From NCBI GenBank assembly GCA_900618065.1, contig UYIL01000003.1, positions 2,294,001 through 2,358,000 on the forward strand: a stretch of DNA of 64,000 bases. Direction: 5' to 3'. The stretch comes from Streptococcus thermophilus (GTDB lineage: Bacteria; Actinomycetota; Actinomycetes; Mycobacteriales; Mycobacteriaceae). Every line of letters begins with the position of its first letter. The first letter of the stretch is position 1. Below the pieces are notes generated by a model. That model saw only the letters and a list, made by a program, of their open reading frames with translations. It had not been told where the DNA came from and did not search any database. The translations under genes were made by a program, and so were the position numbers. Shown here piece after piece: positions 1-8,318 of this stretch.

Positions 1-325
1 ATTGCGGGAAGAGATTGAGGGAGAGATGGGGTTCGGCTCCCTCCTCGACAACCGCGGCGGAGTCGTCGCCGTCACCCGCGGCACGATCACCGAGTCCGAT
101 GATGGCCGCGCCTGGCTCGGGTACTCCGCAGTCGAGGTCGCACCGGGCCACCGCCGGCGGGGGCTGGGCACGCTGCTTGGCCAACGGATGCTCGAATGGG
201 GTACGCAGCGCGGGGCGGACGCGGCGTACCTGCAAGTCCTGGCGACCAACGACGCCGGCATCGGCCTTTACGACAAGCTGGGCTTCACCGAGCACCACCG
301 CCACCGCTACGCCCGGCTAGGGTAG
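1..325 (+). CDS. GNAT-family N-acetyltransferase, C-terminal part
   Basis: The reading frame is open from the window edge to a TAG at 323-325, so this is the 3' part of a gene that begins upstream. About 107 residues are visible. The GNAT acetyl-CoA pyrophosphate-binding loop is clear (HRRRGLGTLL, Q/R-x-x-G-x-G type, about residues 50-59). It is followed by the usual C-terminal pattern, a surface 'LQVLATNDAGIGLYDKLGF' segment in which the Tyr often acts as general acid. A GNAT protein just upstream of xthA and cls matches the C. glutamicum order, where the corresponding gene (cg3035) was reported as an N-acetylglutamate synthase. That role is inferred here from neighbourhood only. The next gene, xthA, starts 5 bp after the stop, so the two are probably co-transcribed. 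Confidence 0.85.
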   Translation, partial: LREEIEGEMGFGSLLDNRGGVVAVTRGTITESDDGRAWLGYSAVEVAPGHRRRGLGTLLGQRMLEWGTQRGADAAYLQVLATNDAGIGLYDKLGFTEHHRHRYARLG

Positions 326-330
326 ATCGC

Positions 331-1113
331 ATGCGAATAGCTACCTGGAACATCAACTCGGTACGCACCCGCGTGGACCGAGCCGTCGCCTTTTTGGAGC
401 GCAACGATGTCGACGTCCTGGCCATGCAGGAAACGAAGTGCTCCGACGACAAGTTCCCCTACTCGGCGTTTGAGGCCGCTGGGTACGAGGTCGCTCACGT
501 CGGCTACCACCAGTGGAACGGCGTGGCGATCATCTCGCGCGTCGGGCTCGAGAACGTGCGCGACGGGTTTGACGGCCAGCCCGGCTTTGCCAAAGACCCC
601 GAGGCGCCGCAGGACCGGGAGGCCCGCGCCGTGTCCGCAACCTGCGGCGGCGTCGAGGTCTGGAGCCTCTACGTCCCCAACGGCCGCGAGATCGGCGACC
701 GCCACTACGACTACAAACTCGAGTTCCTCTGGCGCCTCGCCGAGCAGATCAACCCTGCCACGCCCCAGGTCTTCTGCGGCGACTACAACATCGCCCCGAC
801 CGACAAAGATGTCTGGGACCGCGCCTTCTTTGAGGGCAAAACCCACGTCACCGAGCCGGAACGCGCCGCTTTCGAAGCCCTGCTCGAAGCCGGCCTGAAC
901 CAGGCCACCCACCCCGAGCCCTACTCCTACTGGGACTACAAGGGCATGCGCTTCCACAAGGGCGAGGGGATGCTCATTGATTTCCAGTTGTCGGGGCTTT
1001 CGGGTGAGGGATTCGTCGATACGCAGGAGCGTGAGGGCAAGGGCGCGAGCGACCACGCCCCCGTCGTCGTGGACTACGACCTGACGCGCCAGCAGTTGGA
1101 CGAGGTCCGATGA
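331..1113 (+). CDS. xthA: Exodeoxyribonuclease III (AP endonuclease)
   Basis: 260-residue member of the exonuclease III/AP endonuclease family, which cleaves DNA 5' of abasic sites and degrades duplex DNA 3' to 5' in base excision repair. The start ATG at 331 gives MRIATWNINSVR, the standard N-terminus with the catalytic Asn7. Glu34 of the metal site lies in AMQETK, then come GDYNIAPTD (Asp/Asn catalytic segment, mid-protein) and the C-terminal SDHAPVVVDY with the catalytic His. The length is normal for the family. The frame is open further upstream, but those residues overlap the GNAT gene in another frame and lack family similarity. It ends in ATGA, overlapping the start of cls by 4 bp, which implies translational coupling. 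Confidence 0.95.
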   Translation: MRIATWNINSVRTRVDRAVAFLERNDVDVLAMQETKCSDDKFPYSAFEAAGYEVAHVGYHQWNGVAIISRVGLENVRDGFDGQPGFAKDPEAPQDREARAVSATCGGVEVWSLYVPNGREIGDRHYDYKLEFLWRLAEQINPATPQVFCGDYNIAPTDKDVWDRAFFEGKTHVTEPERAAFEALLEAGLNQATHPEPYSYWDYKGMRFHKGEGMLIDFQLSGLSGEGFVDTQEREGKGASDHAPVVVDYDLTRQQLDEVR

Positions 1114-2789
1114 GCCTCGCCACCTGGCAACTCGTGCTGATGGTGATTGACTACACCATCAAATTCGCCGTCATCGGCGTCATCCCCGAAAACCGCAAAC
1201 CGTCCAGCGCGAACGCATGGCTGCTAGTCATCCTGCTCATTCCGTTCCTTGGGTTGCCGATTTATTTCTTCCTCGGCTCGACATTTCTGTCGCGGCGGCG
1301 CCACCGCATTCAGCGGGAGGCCAACGCGATGCTTAACGACGTCCACACCTCCTTCCCCGACTATCCCTCCGCCGCATCAGTATCCGGCGAGGTGGCGACG
1401 ATGGCGCACCTCAACCGGACCCTGACGGGATTCCCGGCGCTGGACGGGCACGTGAAACACCTCTGGTCCGACTATTCGGCGACGATGCGGCGGCTGGCGT
1501 CGGCGATCGACGAGGCGACCTCGCACGTGCACGTCGAGATTTACGCCATGGCCTGGGACAAAACGACCGGGCAAGTGTGGGAGGCGATGGAACGGGCCGT
1601 CGCGCGCGGCGTGAAAGTCCGCGTTCTTTTCGACCATATCGGCTCCCAGAAGTACCCCAACTTCCGCACGTTCAAACGGCGCATGACGGAGGCCGGGATC
1701 GAGTGGCACATGATGCTGCCGCTGCAACCGCTGCGCGGCAAATTCCGTCGGCCCGACCTGCGCAACCACCGCAAACTCATGGTCATTGACGATCAAGTCG
1801 CGTTCATGGGGTCGTTCAACCTCATCGACCGGACCTACCTCATGCCCGGCCACGTCAAGAACGGCCGCCAATGGGTCGACGCGTTTGTGGAGCTCACCGG
1901 GCCGATCGTCGCCTCGCTGGAATCGATGTTCGCCGTCGACTGGTACACCGAGGCCGGCGAGATCCTCGAGATCTCCGCCCCGCACGACCCGGACCCCGCC
2001 ACCCTCGAAGACCAGAACGTCCTGCAGCTCATCCCCTCCGGCCCCGGCTACACCACCGAACCGAACCTGCGGATGTTCAACACGTTGATCCACCACGCCC
2101 GCCACCGGCTCATTCTCTGCTCCCCCTACTTCGTGCCCGACGATTCCATGCTCGAAGCCATCACCACGGCCTGCTACCGCGGTGTGCGCGTCGACCTCCT
2201 CGTCGGCGAAAAAGCCGACCAGTTCATGGTCAACCACGCTCAATCCGCCTACTACCAGCAACTCCTCGAAGCCGGCGTGCACATCTGGCAGTTCCCCGCC
2301 CCCTATGTGCTGCACACCAAGTTCGCCATCGCGGACCCTGTCGCGCTGACTGATCCGGACGCGGGCGAACCAGCGGCGACCGGTGCAGGAGCCGGGGATG
2401 TCGCCAAAACTCCCACCGAAGCTGCGGACCTGCCGCGCGGCGCATCGGTCGAGGCCCACGCCGCGGCAGATGGTACCGACCATGCGGGGCATGAGGGGGG
2501 TGCGGGTGCGGAAGCGTCAACAAGCGGAAATGTGCAGCGGGCACCCGATGCCGCGCACCTGAATGAGATTGCCATCATGGGATCGTCCAACATGGACATG
2601 CGCTCCTTCTCCCTTAACTACGAAAACAGCCTGTTCATCCTGCAAGGCCCGCTGATCACAGACCTGTGCGACCTCGCCTCGGCGTATCTGTCCGTGTCGC
2701 GGCAGCTCACGCTGGAAGAATGGAAGAAACGGCCGTGGTCGCGCCGCTACATCGACAACGTAATGAAGCTGACGTCCGCGCTGCAATAG
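1110..2789 (+). CDS. cls: Cardiolipin synthase (phospholipase D family)
   Basis: 559-residue membrane enzyme expected to make cardiolipin by phosphatidyl transfer. Two N-terminal hydrophobic segments (about residues 8-28 and 36-57) are followed by two phospholipase D halves. HKD motif 1 is intact (NHRKLMVIDDQVAFMGSFN, about residue 220). HKD motif 2 has its HxKx4D core (LHTKFAIAD, about 401-409). The GSxN part of the same motif (IMGSSNMDMRS, about 489) is separated from that core by some 75 low-complexity residues rich in Ala, Gly, Asp and Glu. In family members these elements are normally almost contiguous. The start overlaps the xthA stop (ATGA). The protein is longer than a typical Cls (about 480-500 aa) because of this insert; I expect it loops out and leaves the active site intact. 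Confidence 0.92.
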   Translation: MSLATWQLVLMVIDYTIKFAVIGVIPENRKPSSANAWLLVILLIPFLGLPIYFFLGSTFLSRRRHRIQREANAMLNDVHTSFPDYPSAASVSGEVATMAHLNRTLTGFPALDGHVKHLWSDYSATMRRLASAIDEATSHVHVEIYAMAWDKTTGQVWEAMERAVARGVKVRVLFDHIGSQKYPNFRTFKRRMTEAGIEWHMMLPLQPLRGKFRRPDLRNHRKLMVIDDQVAFMGSFNLIDRTYLMPGHVKNGRQWVDAFVELTGPIVASLESMFAVDWYTEAGEILEISAPHDPDPATLEDQNVLQLIPSGPGYTTEPNLRMFNTLIHHARHRLILCSPYFVPDDSMLEAITTACYRGVRVDLLVGEKADQFMVNHAQSAYYQQLLEAGVHIWQFPAPYVLHTKFAIADPVALTDPDAGEPAATGAGAGDVAKTPTEAADLPRGASVEAHAAADGTDHAGHEGGAGAEASTSGNVQRAPDAAHLNEIAIMGSSNMDMRSFSLNYENSLFILQGPLITDLCDLASAYLSVSRQLTLEEWKKRPWSRRYIDNVMKLTSALQ

Positions 2790-2793
2790 GCGG

Positions 2794-3720
2794 CTAAGCG
2801 ACCTGCGCAAGAGCACGACGCACCTCCGCGATGAAACCTGCCGGATCCGCTTCGATCTCCGTCGGCTTATAGCGCAAGAAACGGTAACCGAGCCGCTCGA
2901 TGCGCTTCTGGCGGGTGCGCTCACGATCCGTCGCCGTGACCGGGTCCTCGCTGTACTTAATGTCGCCGTCCACCTCAACGATGAGCCAATCACCAATCAG
3001 CAGATCCACACTATACGGCGCAAGCACCTGCGCCTGAGGGGTCAGCGGGCCAATACCAGCCTGAATGAGAAGGGCGCGGGCGAAGCTCTCACCAGCAGAT
3101 TGGGAGTTGTCGATCGCATGCTCAAGGCTCTCCCGCGCGTAACCAATGCCCCGGCACGGGCCAGCCTCGACAATCTTGTCCATCAGCTCGACGCTTTCGA
3201 GACCGCAGGCCAGGAGGTAGTCAGCGGCGACCAAACCGGCTTCAAAACCCTGGGTGCACGCAATATCCAGCCAGGTCGACACCGGATCCAGAAGATCAAC
3301 ACCGAGTAGCGTGACAATGCCGTCCGGACTCGTCCTAACCTTCCGGAACTCGCTGCCAGGCGGCCACTGGCTTCGCGCCGGGAGTTTCCCGCTACGCGTG
3401 GCCAATTCCACCCGCGCCCTGTTGTTCTGCAACAGCCACATGCCATGGAGGGCCGCCGCCGACCCGCCAATCAAATACGACGACCGAGCCGATTGCCCCA
3501 CCGCCAAAGCGAAAAGGATGCGGCGCTGGTGCTCTTTAAGGTTGCGCAGGGTCTGAGTGCGCACTGCCCGGCGGCTGGCGAGGCGGTAGAGATCCCCCGA
3601 GTCAAAACGGGCCTGCAAAGCCGGCGGAATCTTGTGACCAATGGGGACGAGCAGCTGGTTGAGCATAGGCAAGTCTGCGTGCATACCGCTACGGTGCACC
3701 GAATCTGACCTGCCGTCCAT
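2794..3720 (-). CDS. DUF559/Vsr-like endonuclease-fold protein
   Basis: 308 residues, convergent with cls (stops 4 bp apart). The C-terminal third carries a PD-(D/E)xK-like signature: DLLIGDWLIVEVDGDIKY, then a basic helix (RTRQKRIERLGYRFLRY), as in DUF559 and Vsr-type nucleases. The N-terminal part has a winged-helix/AbiEi-like look (residues about 30-110, with SSYLIGGSAAALHGMW), common in actinobacterial proteins of this type. No substrate can be inferred; such proteins are usually annotated as hypothetical. The start at 3720 is preceded by a GGTGGA-type ribosome site; in-frame ATGs at 3684 and 3666 are alternatives. A second member with the same C-terminal signature is at 44117-45046. Confidence 0.75.
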   Translation of the reverse strand: MDGRSDSVHRSGMHADLPMLNQLLVPIGHKIPPALQARFDSGDLYRLASRRAVRTQTLRNLKEHQRRILFALAVGQSARSSYLIGGSAAALHGMWLLQNNRARVELATRSGKLPARSQWPPGSEFRKVRTSPDGIVTLLGVDLLDPVSTWLDIACTQGFEAGLVAADYLLACGLESVELMDKIVEAGPCRGIGYARESLEHAIDNSQSAGESFARALLIQAGIGPLTPQAQVLAPYSVDLLIGDWLIVEVDGDIKYSEDPVTATDRERTRQKRIERLGYRFLRYKPTEIEADPAGFIAEVRRALAQVA

Positions 3721-4005
3721 GGCGTGGCTTCCACCCTGTGGACAACCCCCGTTTTTGAGGACGCGTCACCACCGGCCTGTGGATCTTTTCCCGGCTTGCG
3801 GCCGGTTATGCGCACTGCAGTGGACCGAGGGGTTGACAGCGGCGGGTGGAAGCGCGCCGGTCGGAACGCGGCCATGGGCCCAGTTGCGGAAGGGCCCGCG
3901 GGCACGGGCCCCATGGCCACTTGGCCAATGGCGGATAGCGGGCGCGGTGGAGGGCCCAGCGGCCTAGTTCGGCGGACGGTTTCGCGGTGGCTCCGTCGGG
4001 ATAGA

Positions 4006-4089
4006 TTTTTAGTATGGCCTTTTGCACCTCAGCCAAGACGTTTCCGCAGGTCAGATTTCCCCGAATGACGCAGAAGGCCATACTAAAAA
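4006..4089. repeat. 84-bp long-arm hairpin
   Basis: The arms at 4006-4025 (tttttagtatggccttttgc) and 4070-4089 are 20 bp with one mismatch, around a 44-bp spacer. This is much longer than a normal terminator stem. No open frame or transposase is linked to it. It could be a MITE-like element, a structured RNA or a bidirectional terminator. Confidence 0.7.
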
Positions 4090-4153
4090 TGTAGAAGGGA
4101 GGGTGCCGACCACCTGCGAAGCCGGGGCGCCCGTGCAAACGGCACCAAAGCGC

Positions 4154-4181
4154 AAAAGCCGGCCCAATTTCAGGACCGGCC
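4154..4181 (-). terminator. Rho-independent terminator of the NUDIX-ABC operon
   Basis: On the minus strand GCCGGTCC-TGAAATT-GGGCCGGC forms an 8-bp stem (one G-U) followed by TTTT, 37 bp after the permease stop. Confidence 0.75.
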
Positions 4182-4218
4182 CTCCGGGAAGGCGAGCACC
4201 CGCAGTAGAGCGAGAGGG

Positions 4219-4977
4219 TTACGCGTCGCGCTTCTCCAAAAGAATCAGCCCGATCACGTAGAGAACAACCACCCACACTGCGAACAGCAGGAATGACTGC
4301 CACAGCGGAAGAGCGGCGGCCGGGTCGAGTGGATCGGGGCCCGGGTTGTTGACGTTCGACTGGAAGAACTGCAGGTTCATGAACGGGGCGTAGGTCTGGA
4401 TGGTGCGACCGATCCTCGGAATGATGGCCAGCGAGGGTTCGAACACCAGCTGCCAACCGAGATAAATGGCCACCGCACCGGCAGTGGCGCGCACGATCCA
4501 GCCGATTCCCTGAACCAGCATCACCGCCATGAAAGTGGTCAGCGGGATCACCCACATGGACCGGAGCGTGAACGGGTTGTCCCACCACTTAATCGGTTCG
4601 GCGATGATCAGGTCGCCGACGATGAAGCACAGCAGGATCGTCACCAGCGAGAACAGCGCTGCGAAACCGCCATACACGATGAGCTTCGACAGGGCGACCT
4701 GCCACCGCTTCGGCGTGAGGGTGTAGTTTGTGGAGTTCACTTTGAAGCGGTATTCGGTGGTGACCACCATGATCGCCTGGATCAGTAGCGTCATCAGACC
4801 AAAGGTGTTGAACCCCATGATGGCGGTCGCGCCACCGTATGCCGGCATCTCTGGATCATCCAGGCTGGCCATCAAAACGGCCCAACCCACTGAGAAAAAC
4901 AGCGCCAGTCCAGAGGTCCACCAGAAGGAAGCGGTGGTGCGGAGCTTTGTCCACTCCGAAAGCATGGTGTTAAGCAC
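4219..4977 (-). CDS. ABC-2 type transporter permease
   Basis: 252-residue integral membrane protein with about six hydrophobic segments (first at FWWTSGLALFFSVGWAVLM), the layout of ABC-2 permeases that pair with a separate ATPase. It starts with GTG at 4977. A strong GGAGG lies 8 bp upstream, and the start codon overlaps the last bases of the ATPase gene, so the two are translationally coupled. The frame is open to 5016, but that extension lies inside the ATPase gene and is unlikely to be translated. The substrate is unknown; such pairs often export lipids, peptides or drugs. A terminator follows. Confidence 0.88.
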   Translation of the reverse strand: MLNTMLSEWTKLRTTASFWWTSGLALFFSVGWAVLMASLDDPEMPAYGGATAIMGFNTFGLMTLLIQAIMVVTTEYRFKVNSTNYTLTPKRWQVALSKLIVYGGFAALFSLVTILLCFIVGDLIIAEPIKWWDNPFTLRSMWVIPLTTFMAVMLVQGIGWIVRATAGAVAIYLGWQLVFEPSLAIIPRIGRTIQTYAPFMNLQFFQSNVNNPGPDPLDPAAALPLWQSFLLFAVWVVVLYVIGLILLEKRDA

Positions 4978-6256
4978 GGTGGCTGCCTCCTCGGTTAGGT
5001 CGGTCCTGCGGTGCACGCCGCGTCGGTTGCGGGGGCTGCGACGGCATCACTTGCTGGGGCCGCGAAGGCGCAGCCGGGCGCTGTCCCGACCGGGACTGGG
5101 ACGGGGCAGCACCCCGGGCGGGGGCCGGCCGCTGGCCGGACCGCGACTGGGAGGCAGCGCCACCGCGAGCACCCGCGCCGCGATCACTCACCCCGCGGTC
5201 AGCGACCCCGCGGTCACTCCGGGCACCGGCCGCGCCGCGTTCACTCACGCCGCGGTCACTCCGGGCACCACCCGCACCACGTGAACCGCGCGCGCCACCG
5301 GCGTCCCGCGCGCCAGCAACAGGATCAACTGCCTCCGGCGCCGCCTGGTACTCCACTGCTCCTTCGGTGCGGCTGATGTAGGCGTCTTCGAGGGAGGCGC
5401 GGCGCTCGGAAAGTTCGGAGAGCATCACGCCGACGGAGAAGGCGAATTGGCCCACGTCCTCGGAGGATCGGCCAGGGATTTCCAATGCGGGGCGGCCGTC
5501 GATGTCGGCGGTCTCCTGGACCTGGATGCCCTCAGCTGTCAGGGCGGCGGCGAACTCAGCCAGGTGCGGGGAGCGGACGACGGTGGTGACGGCGGAGTTT
5601 TCCTTGATGAAGTCATTGACCGAGCCGGAGGCGACCAGGCGCCCCTTGCCGATCACCACAAGATGGTCTGCGGTCTGCGCCATCTCGGCCAGCAGGTGCG
5701 AGGACACGAGCACGGTGCGTCCTTCGGCGGCGAAGCGGCGCAGCAGTTCACGGACCCAGCGGATGCCTTCGGGGTCGAGGCCGTTGACGGGCTCATCAAG
5801 AATGAGGTATTCGGGGTCGCCGAGCATCGCCGCGGCGATGCCGAGCCGCTGGCCCATACCCAGCGAGAACCCACCGGCCTTCTTCCCGGCGACGCTGGTC
5901 AGGCCAACTAAGTCCAACACCTCGTCGACGCGCGAGGCAGGAATCCCCGATGCCTGCGCCTGCCACAGCAGCGAATTGCGCGCCGAGCGGTTCGGGTGGA
6001 TCGCCTTGGCGTCCAGCAGCGCACCCACCTGGCGCAGGGGGTTGGTGAGGGAGCGGTAGGGTGTGCCGTCGATAAGCGCGGTGCCCGACGTCGGCTCATC
6101 CAGCCCGAGAATCATGCGCATGGTGGTGGATTTACCTGCGCCGTTCGGCCCTAGGAAGCCGGTGACCACGCCCGGTTCAACTGTGAACGTGAGGTCATCG
6201 ACCGCACGGACCTGACCGTATTCTTTAGTCAGGTGAGTGACTTCAATCATGCGCAT
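4970..6256 (-). CDS. ABC transporter ATP-binding protein with a disordered Arg-rich tail
   Basis: 428 residues. The first 300 or so form a normal ATPase: Walker A GPNGAGKST, the signature region GGFSLGMGQRLGIAAAM and Walker B YLILDEPVNGLDPEG, with the LLAEM segment and switch His nearby. This arrangement is typical of ABC-2 exporters. After about residue 310 comes a low-complexity tail of some 115 residues rich in Arg, Gly, Ser, Ala and Pro. It contains repeated units (ARSDRGV twice, SQSRSGQRPA twice) and is probably disordered. The start at 6256 overlaps the end of the NUDIX gene by 14 bp; an ATG at 6250 is an alternative. It is the middle gene of the NUDIX-ATPase-permease operon. Confidence 0.92.
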   Translation of the reverse strand: MRMIEVTHLTKEYGQVRAVDDLTFTVEPGVVTGFLGPNGAGKSTTMRMILGLDEPTSGTALIDGTPYRSLTNPLRQVGALLDAKAIHPNRSARNSLLWQAQASGIPASRVDEVLDLVGLTSVAGKKAGGFSLGMGQRLGIAAAMLGDPEYLILDEPVNGLDPEGIRWVRELLRRFAAEGRTVLVSSHLLAEMAQTADHLVVIGKGRLVASGSVNDFIKENSAVTTVVRSPHLAEFAAALTAEGIQVQETADIDGRPALEIPGRSSEDVGQFAFSVGVMLSELSERRASLEDAYISRTEGAVEYQAAPEAVDPVAGARDAGGARGSRGAGGARSDRGVSERGAAGARSDRGVADRGVSDRGAGARGGAASQSRSGQRPAPARGAAPSQSRSGQRPAAPSRPQQVMPSQPPQPTRRAPQDRPNRGGSHRA

Positions 6257-6707
6257 TAGCGTGCCATAAAAGCACGCTTAACGACGACTCGAACCCCGCG
6301 TGAAGCGGAAACTGACGGATTTTATTCAGCGGAACCCAACGTAATTCCATAGATTCCGCGTTGGGGACCAGGGGAATTGGTTCGCCGGTGGTGGTGTGGG
6401 CCAGCACCGTCGTGTAGGTCCAGCCGGGGTCTTCGCCGGCGGTGACGATGGCTTGATCGACCTCAATGAGCGAGGTGTCCACGCCGCATTCCTCCACCGT
6501 TTCGCGAAGCGCCGCCTCCTCGACGGTCTCGTGGGAGTCGCGGGCGCCGCCGGGTAGGGCCCATGTGCCGCCGTCGGCAACCCAGTGCGCGCGGTGCTGC
6601 AGCAGCACCGTGTTTCCGGCGCGGAGGAACAGGCCCGCCGCACCGTGCTTGCCCCATACCGGCTTACCGCCGGGACCCTCGACCCATCCGTTTCCGTCGC
6701 CTTCCAT
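6243..6707 (-). CDS. NUDIX hydrolase
   Basis: 154 residues starting at the ATG at 6707. The canonical NUDIX box is complete: G-x5-E-x7-RE-x2-EE-x-G in GGARDSHETVEEAALRET and the following VEECGV (about residues 50-74). NUDIX proteins hydrolyse nucleoside diphosphates linked to another group; the PGG(A/G) loop before the box and the C-terminal WVPL segment are as in MutT/ADP-ribose types, but the substrate cannot be told. The frame is open to 7229, but that extension runs antisense through glnX. This is the first gene of a minus-strand operon with the ABC exporter and lies divergent from glnX, 72 bp away. Confidence 0.9.
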   Translation of the reverse strand: MEGDGNGWVEGPGGKPVWGKHGAAGLFLRAGNTVLLQHRAHWVADGGTWALPGGARDSHETVEEAALRETVEECGVDTSLIEVDQAIVTAGEDPGWTYTTVLAHTTTGEPIPLVPNAESMELRWVPLNKIRQFPLHAGFESSLSVLLWHANAHD

Positions 6708-6779
6708 GCGGCCCAGTGTAACCAGATGCCACCAGTGTGGTTGCCGCCGTGGGGGCAGGCGGGGCGCTATTCTAGGGCA

Positions 6780-8318
6780 ATGGCAGTACGGGAGCGACCA
6801 GACGCCGCAGCGGAGTCCGCTGACCAGGCCGAGATCGCGCTGCCCGAAAACGCCGACAAACCCGAAAACGCCGACAAATCCGAAAAGCGCCGCCTGCCCC
6901 GCTTCACTCCCCGCAAAAGCCGCAAGCAGCCCGCGCTGCCGGAGCAGAATGAGGACGCGTGGCTCGATTCGCTGGAGGAGGCCCCGCAGCGCAATGGCTT
7001 TAGCGGCTTCCGGGACAAGATCTATGACTCCTTGGGCGGTACTGGCCGCTGGGTCGCGGAAGTGTGGGGGTTCTTGTTCACCACGCTGGGCCGCCTGATC
7101 GCGATGATGGTGGCGCTGACACTCCTGCTGCTGGGCACCGGTTACTTGATGAGCCAGTCGAGTGCGAACCGCGAGTCCGCGCTCGACGGGATGCTCACAG
7201 CGACGGAGCCGATGAGCAATTCCGCCCACATCCTGTACACGAATTTGAGCCAGGCGGACACGCTAGCCACCACGTCGTTTGTGCAGCCGGGACTGCAGGA
7301 CACCGAGTCGCACCGCGCCTACATGGCGGCGATTGATGAGGCAGTCATCGCGGCCGATGACGTGCTACGCGGCAGCGTGGACACGCGCGTGGACGACAGT
7401 ACCGAGGTGCAAAAGCACGTCCGCGAAATCCAGCGCCTTTTGCCCCAATACACAGGCCTGATGGAGCGCGCCCAGGCGAACCAGCGCACCGGGAACCCGC
7501 TCGGCGTGGCCTACATGACGCAGGCCAGCACGATGATGCGCGAGGACATGCTGGTCAGCGCCGAGCAGATCCTGCAGCTCACCCGCGCGCAGCTCAGCGG
7601 CGAGATGAAGCGGTTGTCCACGCCCCAGTTCGGCCCGCTGTCCGGCCTCGTCCTCGCCGTGTTGGCGCTGCTGGCCGCACAGTGGGCGCTGTGGAGGATG
7701 TTCCGCCGCCGCCTCAACCGCGGTTTCCTCGTTGCTACGGCGTTGCTGCTGGTCGCGGTCGTGTGGGTGGGCATTTCCAACATCGCCGCGTGGCACGCCG
7801 GCACGCGCGAGTTCCAGGCCGCGGCTGGCCCCTTCGAGCAACTCACCGGCGCGCGCATCGCCGCCCGGGAGACTCGCACGGATGAGACGTTGACGCTGTT
7901 GACGCGCCGGTCCTCGGAGGGCGCGCCGATCACGGAGACGGTGAATGAGGTCGGTAGCGCGCTCGACGCGATCGAGAACCGGGACAACGCCGGCGACGTC
8001 GACACGGCCCGCACGGCGCTCAGCGCGTGGCGCTTGGCGCACACCCGCATGATGAATGCGCTCCAGTCGGGCGATTATGAGCGGGCGGTGGACATTGCGG
8101 CGCAGACGGGCGACGAGGACAGTGCCGCGAGCGCTTTTTCGCTTCTCGACGACTCCTTGACCGGCCTCATCTCCTCCTCCCGCGCGGATCTCCGCGAGCA
8201 CATCAATGACGGCCTGTCTGCCTCGCGCGCCGTGGCGCCGGGTGTGATGATGCTGGTGCTCGGGGCTGTCGTTGCGATGTGGTTCGGTATCCGTCCCCGG
8301 ATGCAGGAGTACATGTGA
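6780..8318 (+). CDS. glnX: GlnX-type membrane sensor of the PknG pathway
   Basis: 512 residues, first gene of the glnX-glnH-pknG operon. In corynebacteria and mycobacteria GlnX relays amino-acid binding by the lipoprotein GlnH across the membrane to the kinase PknG, which controls 2-oxoglutarate dehydrogenase through OdhI/GarA. A charged cytosolic N-terminus of about 100 residues (with repeated PENADK units) precedes four membrane segments at about residues 106-123, 287-307, 315-333 and 488-504. These leave two long helical regions outside, as in four-helix-bundle sensor domains. The ATG at 6780 is the first start downstream of the NUDIX gene. The stop TGA overlaps the glnH ATG (TGATG). The assignment rests on topology and gene order. 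Confidence 0.85.
   Translation: MAVRERPDAAAESADQAEIALPENADKPENADKSEKRRLPRFTPRKSRKQPALPEQNEDAWLDSLEEAPQRNGFSGFRDKIYDSLGGTGRWVAEVWGFLFTTLGRLIAMMVALTLLLLGTGYLMSQSSANRESALDGMLTATEPMSNSAHILYTNLSQADTLATTSFVQPGLQDTESHRAYMAAIDEAVIAADDVLRGSVDTRVDDSTEVQKHVREIQRLLPQYTGLMERAQANQRTGNPLGVAYMTQASTMMREDMLVSAEQILQLTRAQLSGEMKRLSTPQFGPLSGLVLAVLALLAAQWALWRMFRRRLNRGFLVATALLLVAVVWVGISNIAAWHAGTREFQAAAGPFEQLTGARIAARETRTDETLTLLTRRSSEGAPITETVNEVGSALDAIENRDNAGDVDTARTALSAWRLAHTRMMNALQSGDYERAVDIAAQTGDEDSAASAFSLLDDSLTGLISSSRADLREHINDGLSASRAVAPGVMMLVLGAVVAMWFGIRPRMQEYM

Larger units (their letters stand above)
3721..4218. other. Spacer without a convincing gene
   Basis: About 500 bp between the DUF559-type gene and the ABC permease. 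An open frame of 114 codons exists (3724-4068) but has no family features or ribosome site. The spacer holds an imperfect inverted repeat (ggccatgggccc at 3869-3880 against 3905-3917), a long hairpin (4006-4089) and the terminator of the ABC operon. Confidence 0.6.

Noticed and set aside
307..1056. Long minus-strand open frame (249 codons) over xthA
   Set aside because: It is antisense to a clear exonuclease III and has no ribosome site or protein features. High GC produces such shadow frames.
3724..4068. 114-codon frame in the spacer after the DUF559-type gene
   Set aside because: No ribosome site, composition follows GC-rich repeats, and it runs into the hairpin at 4006.
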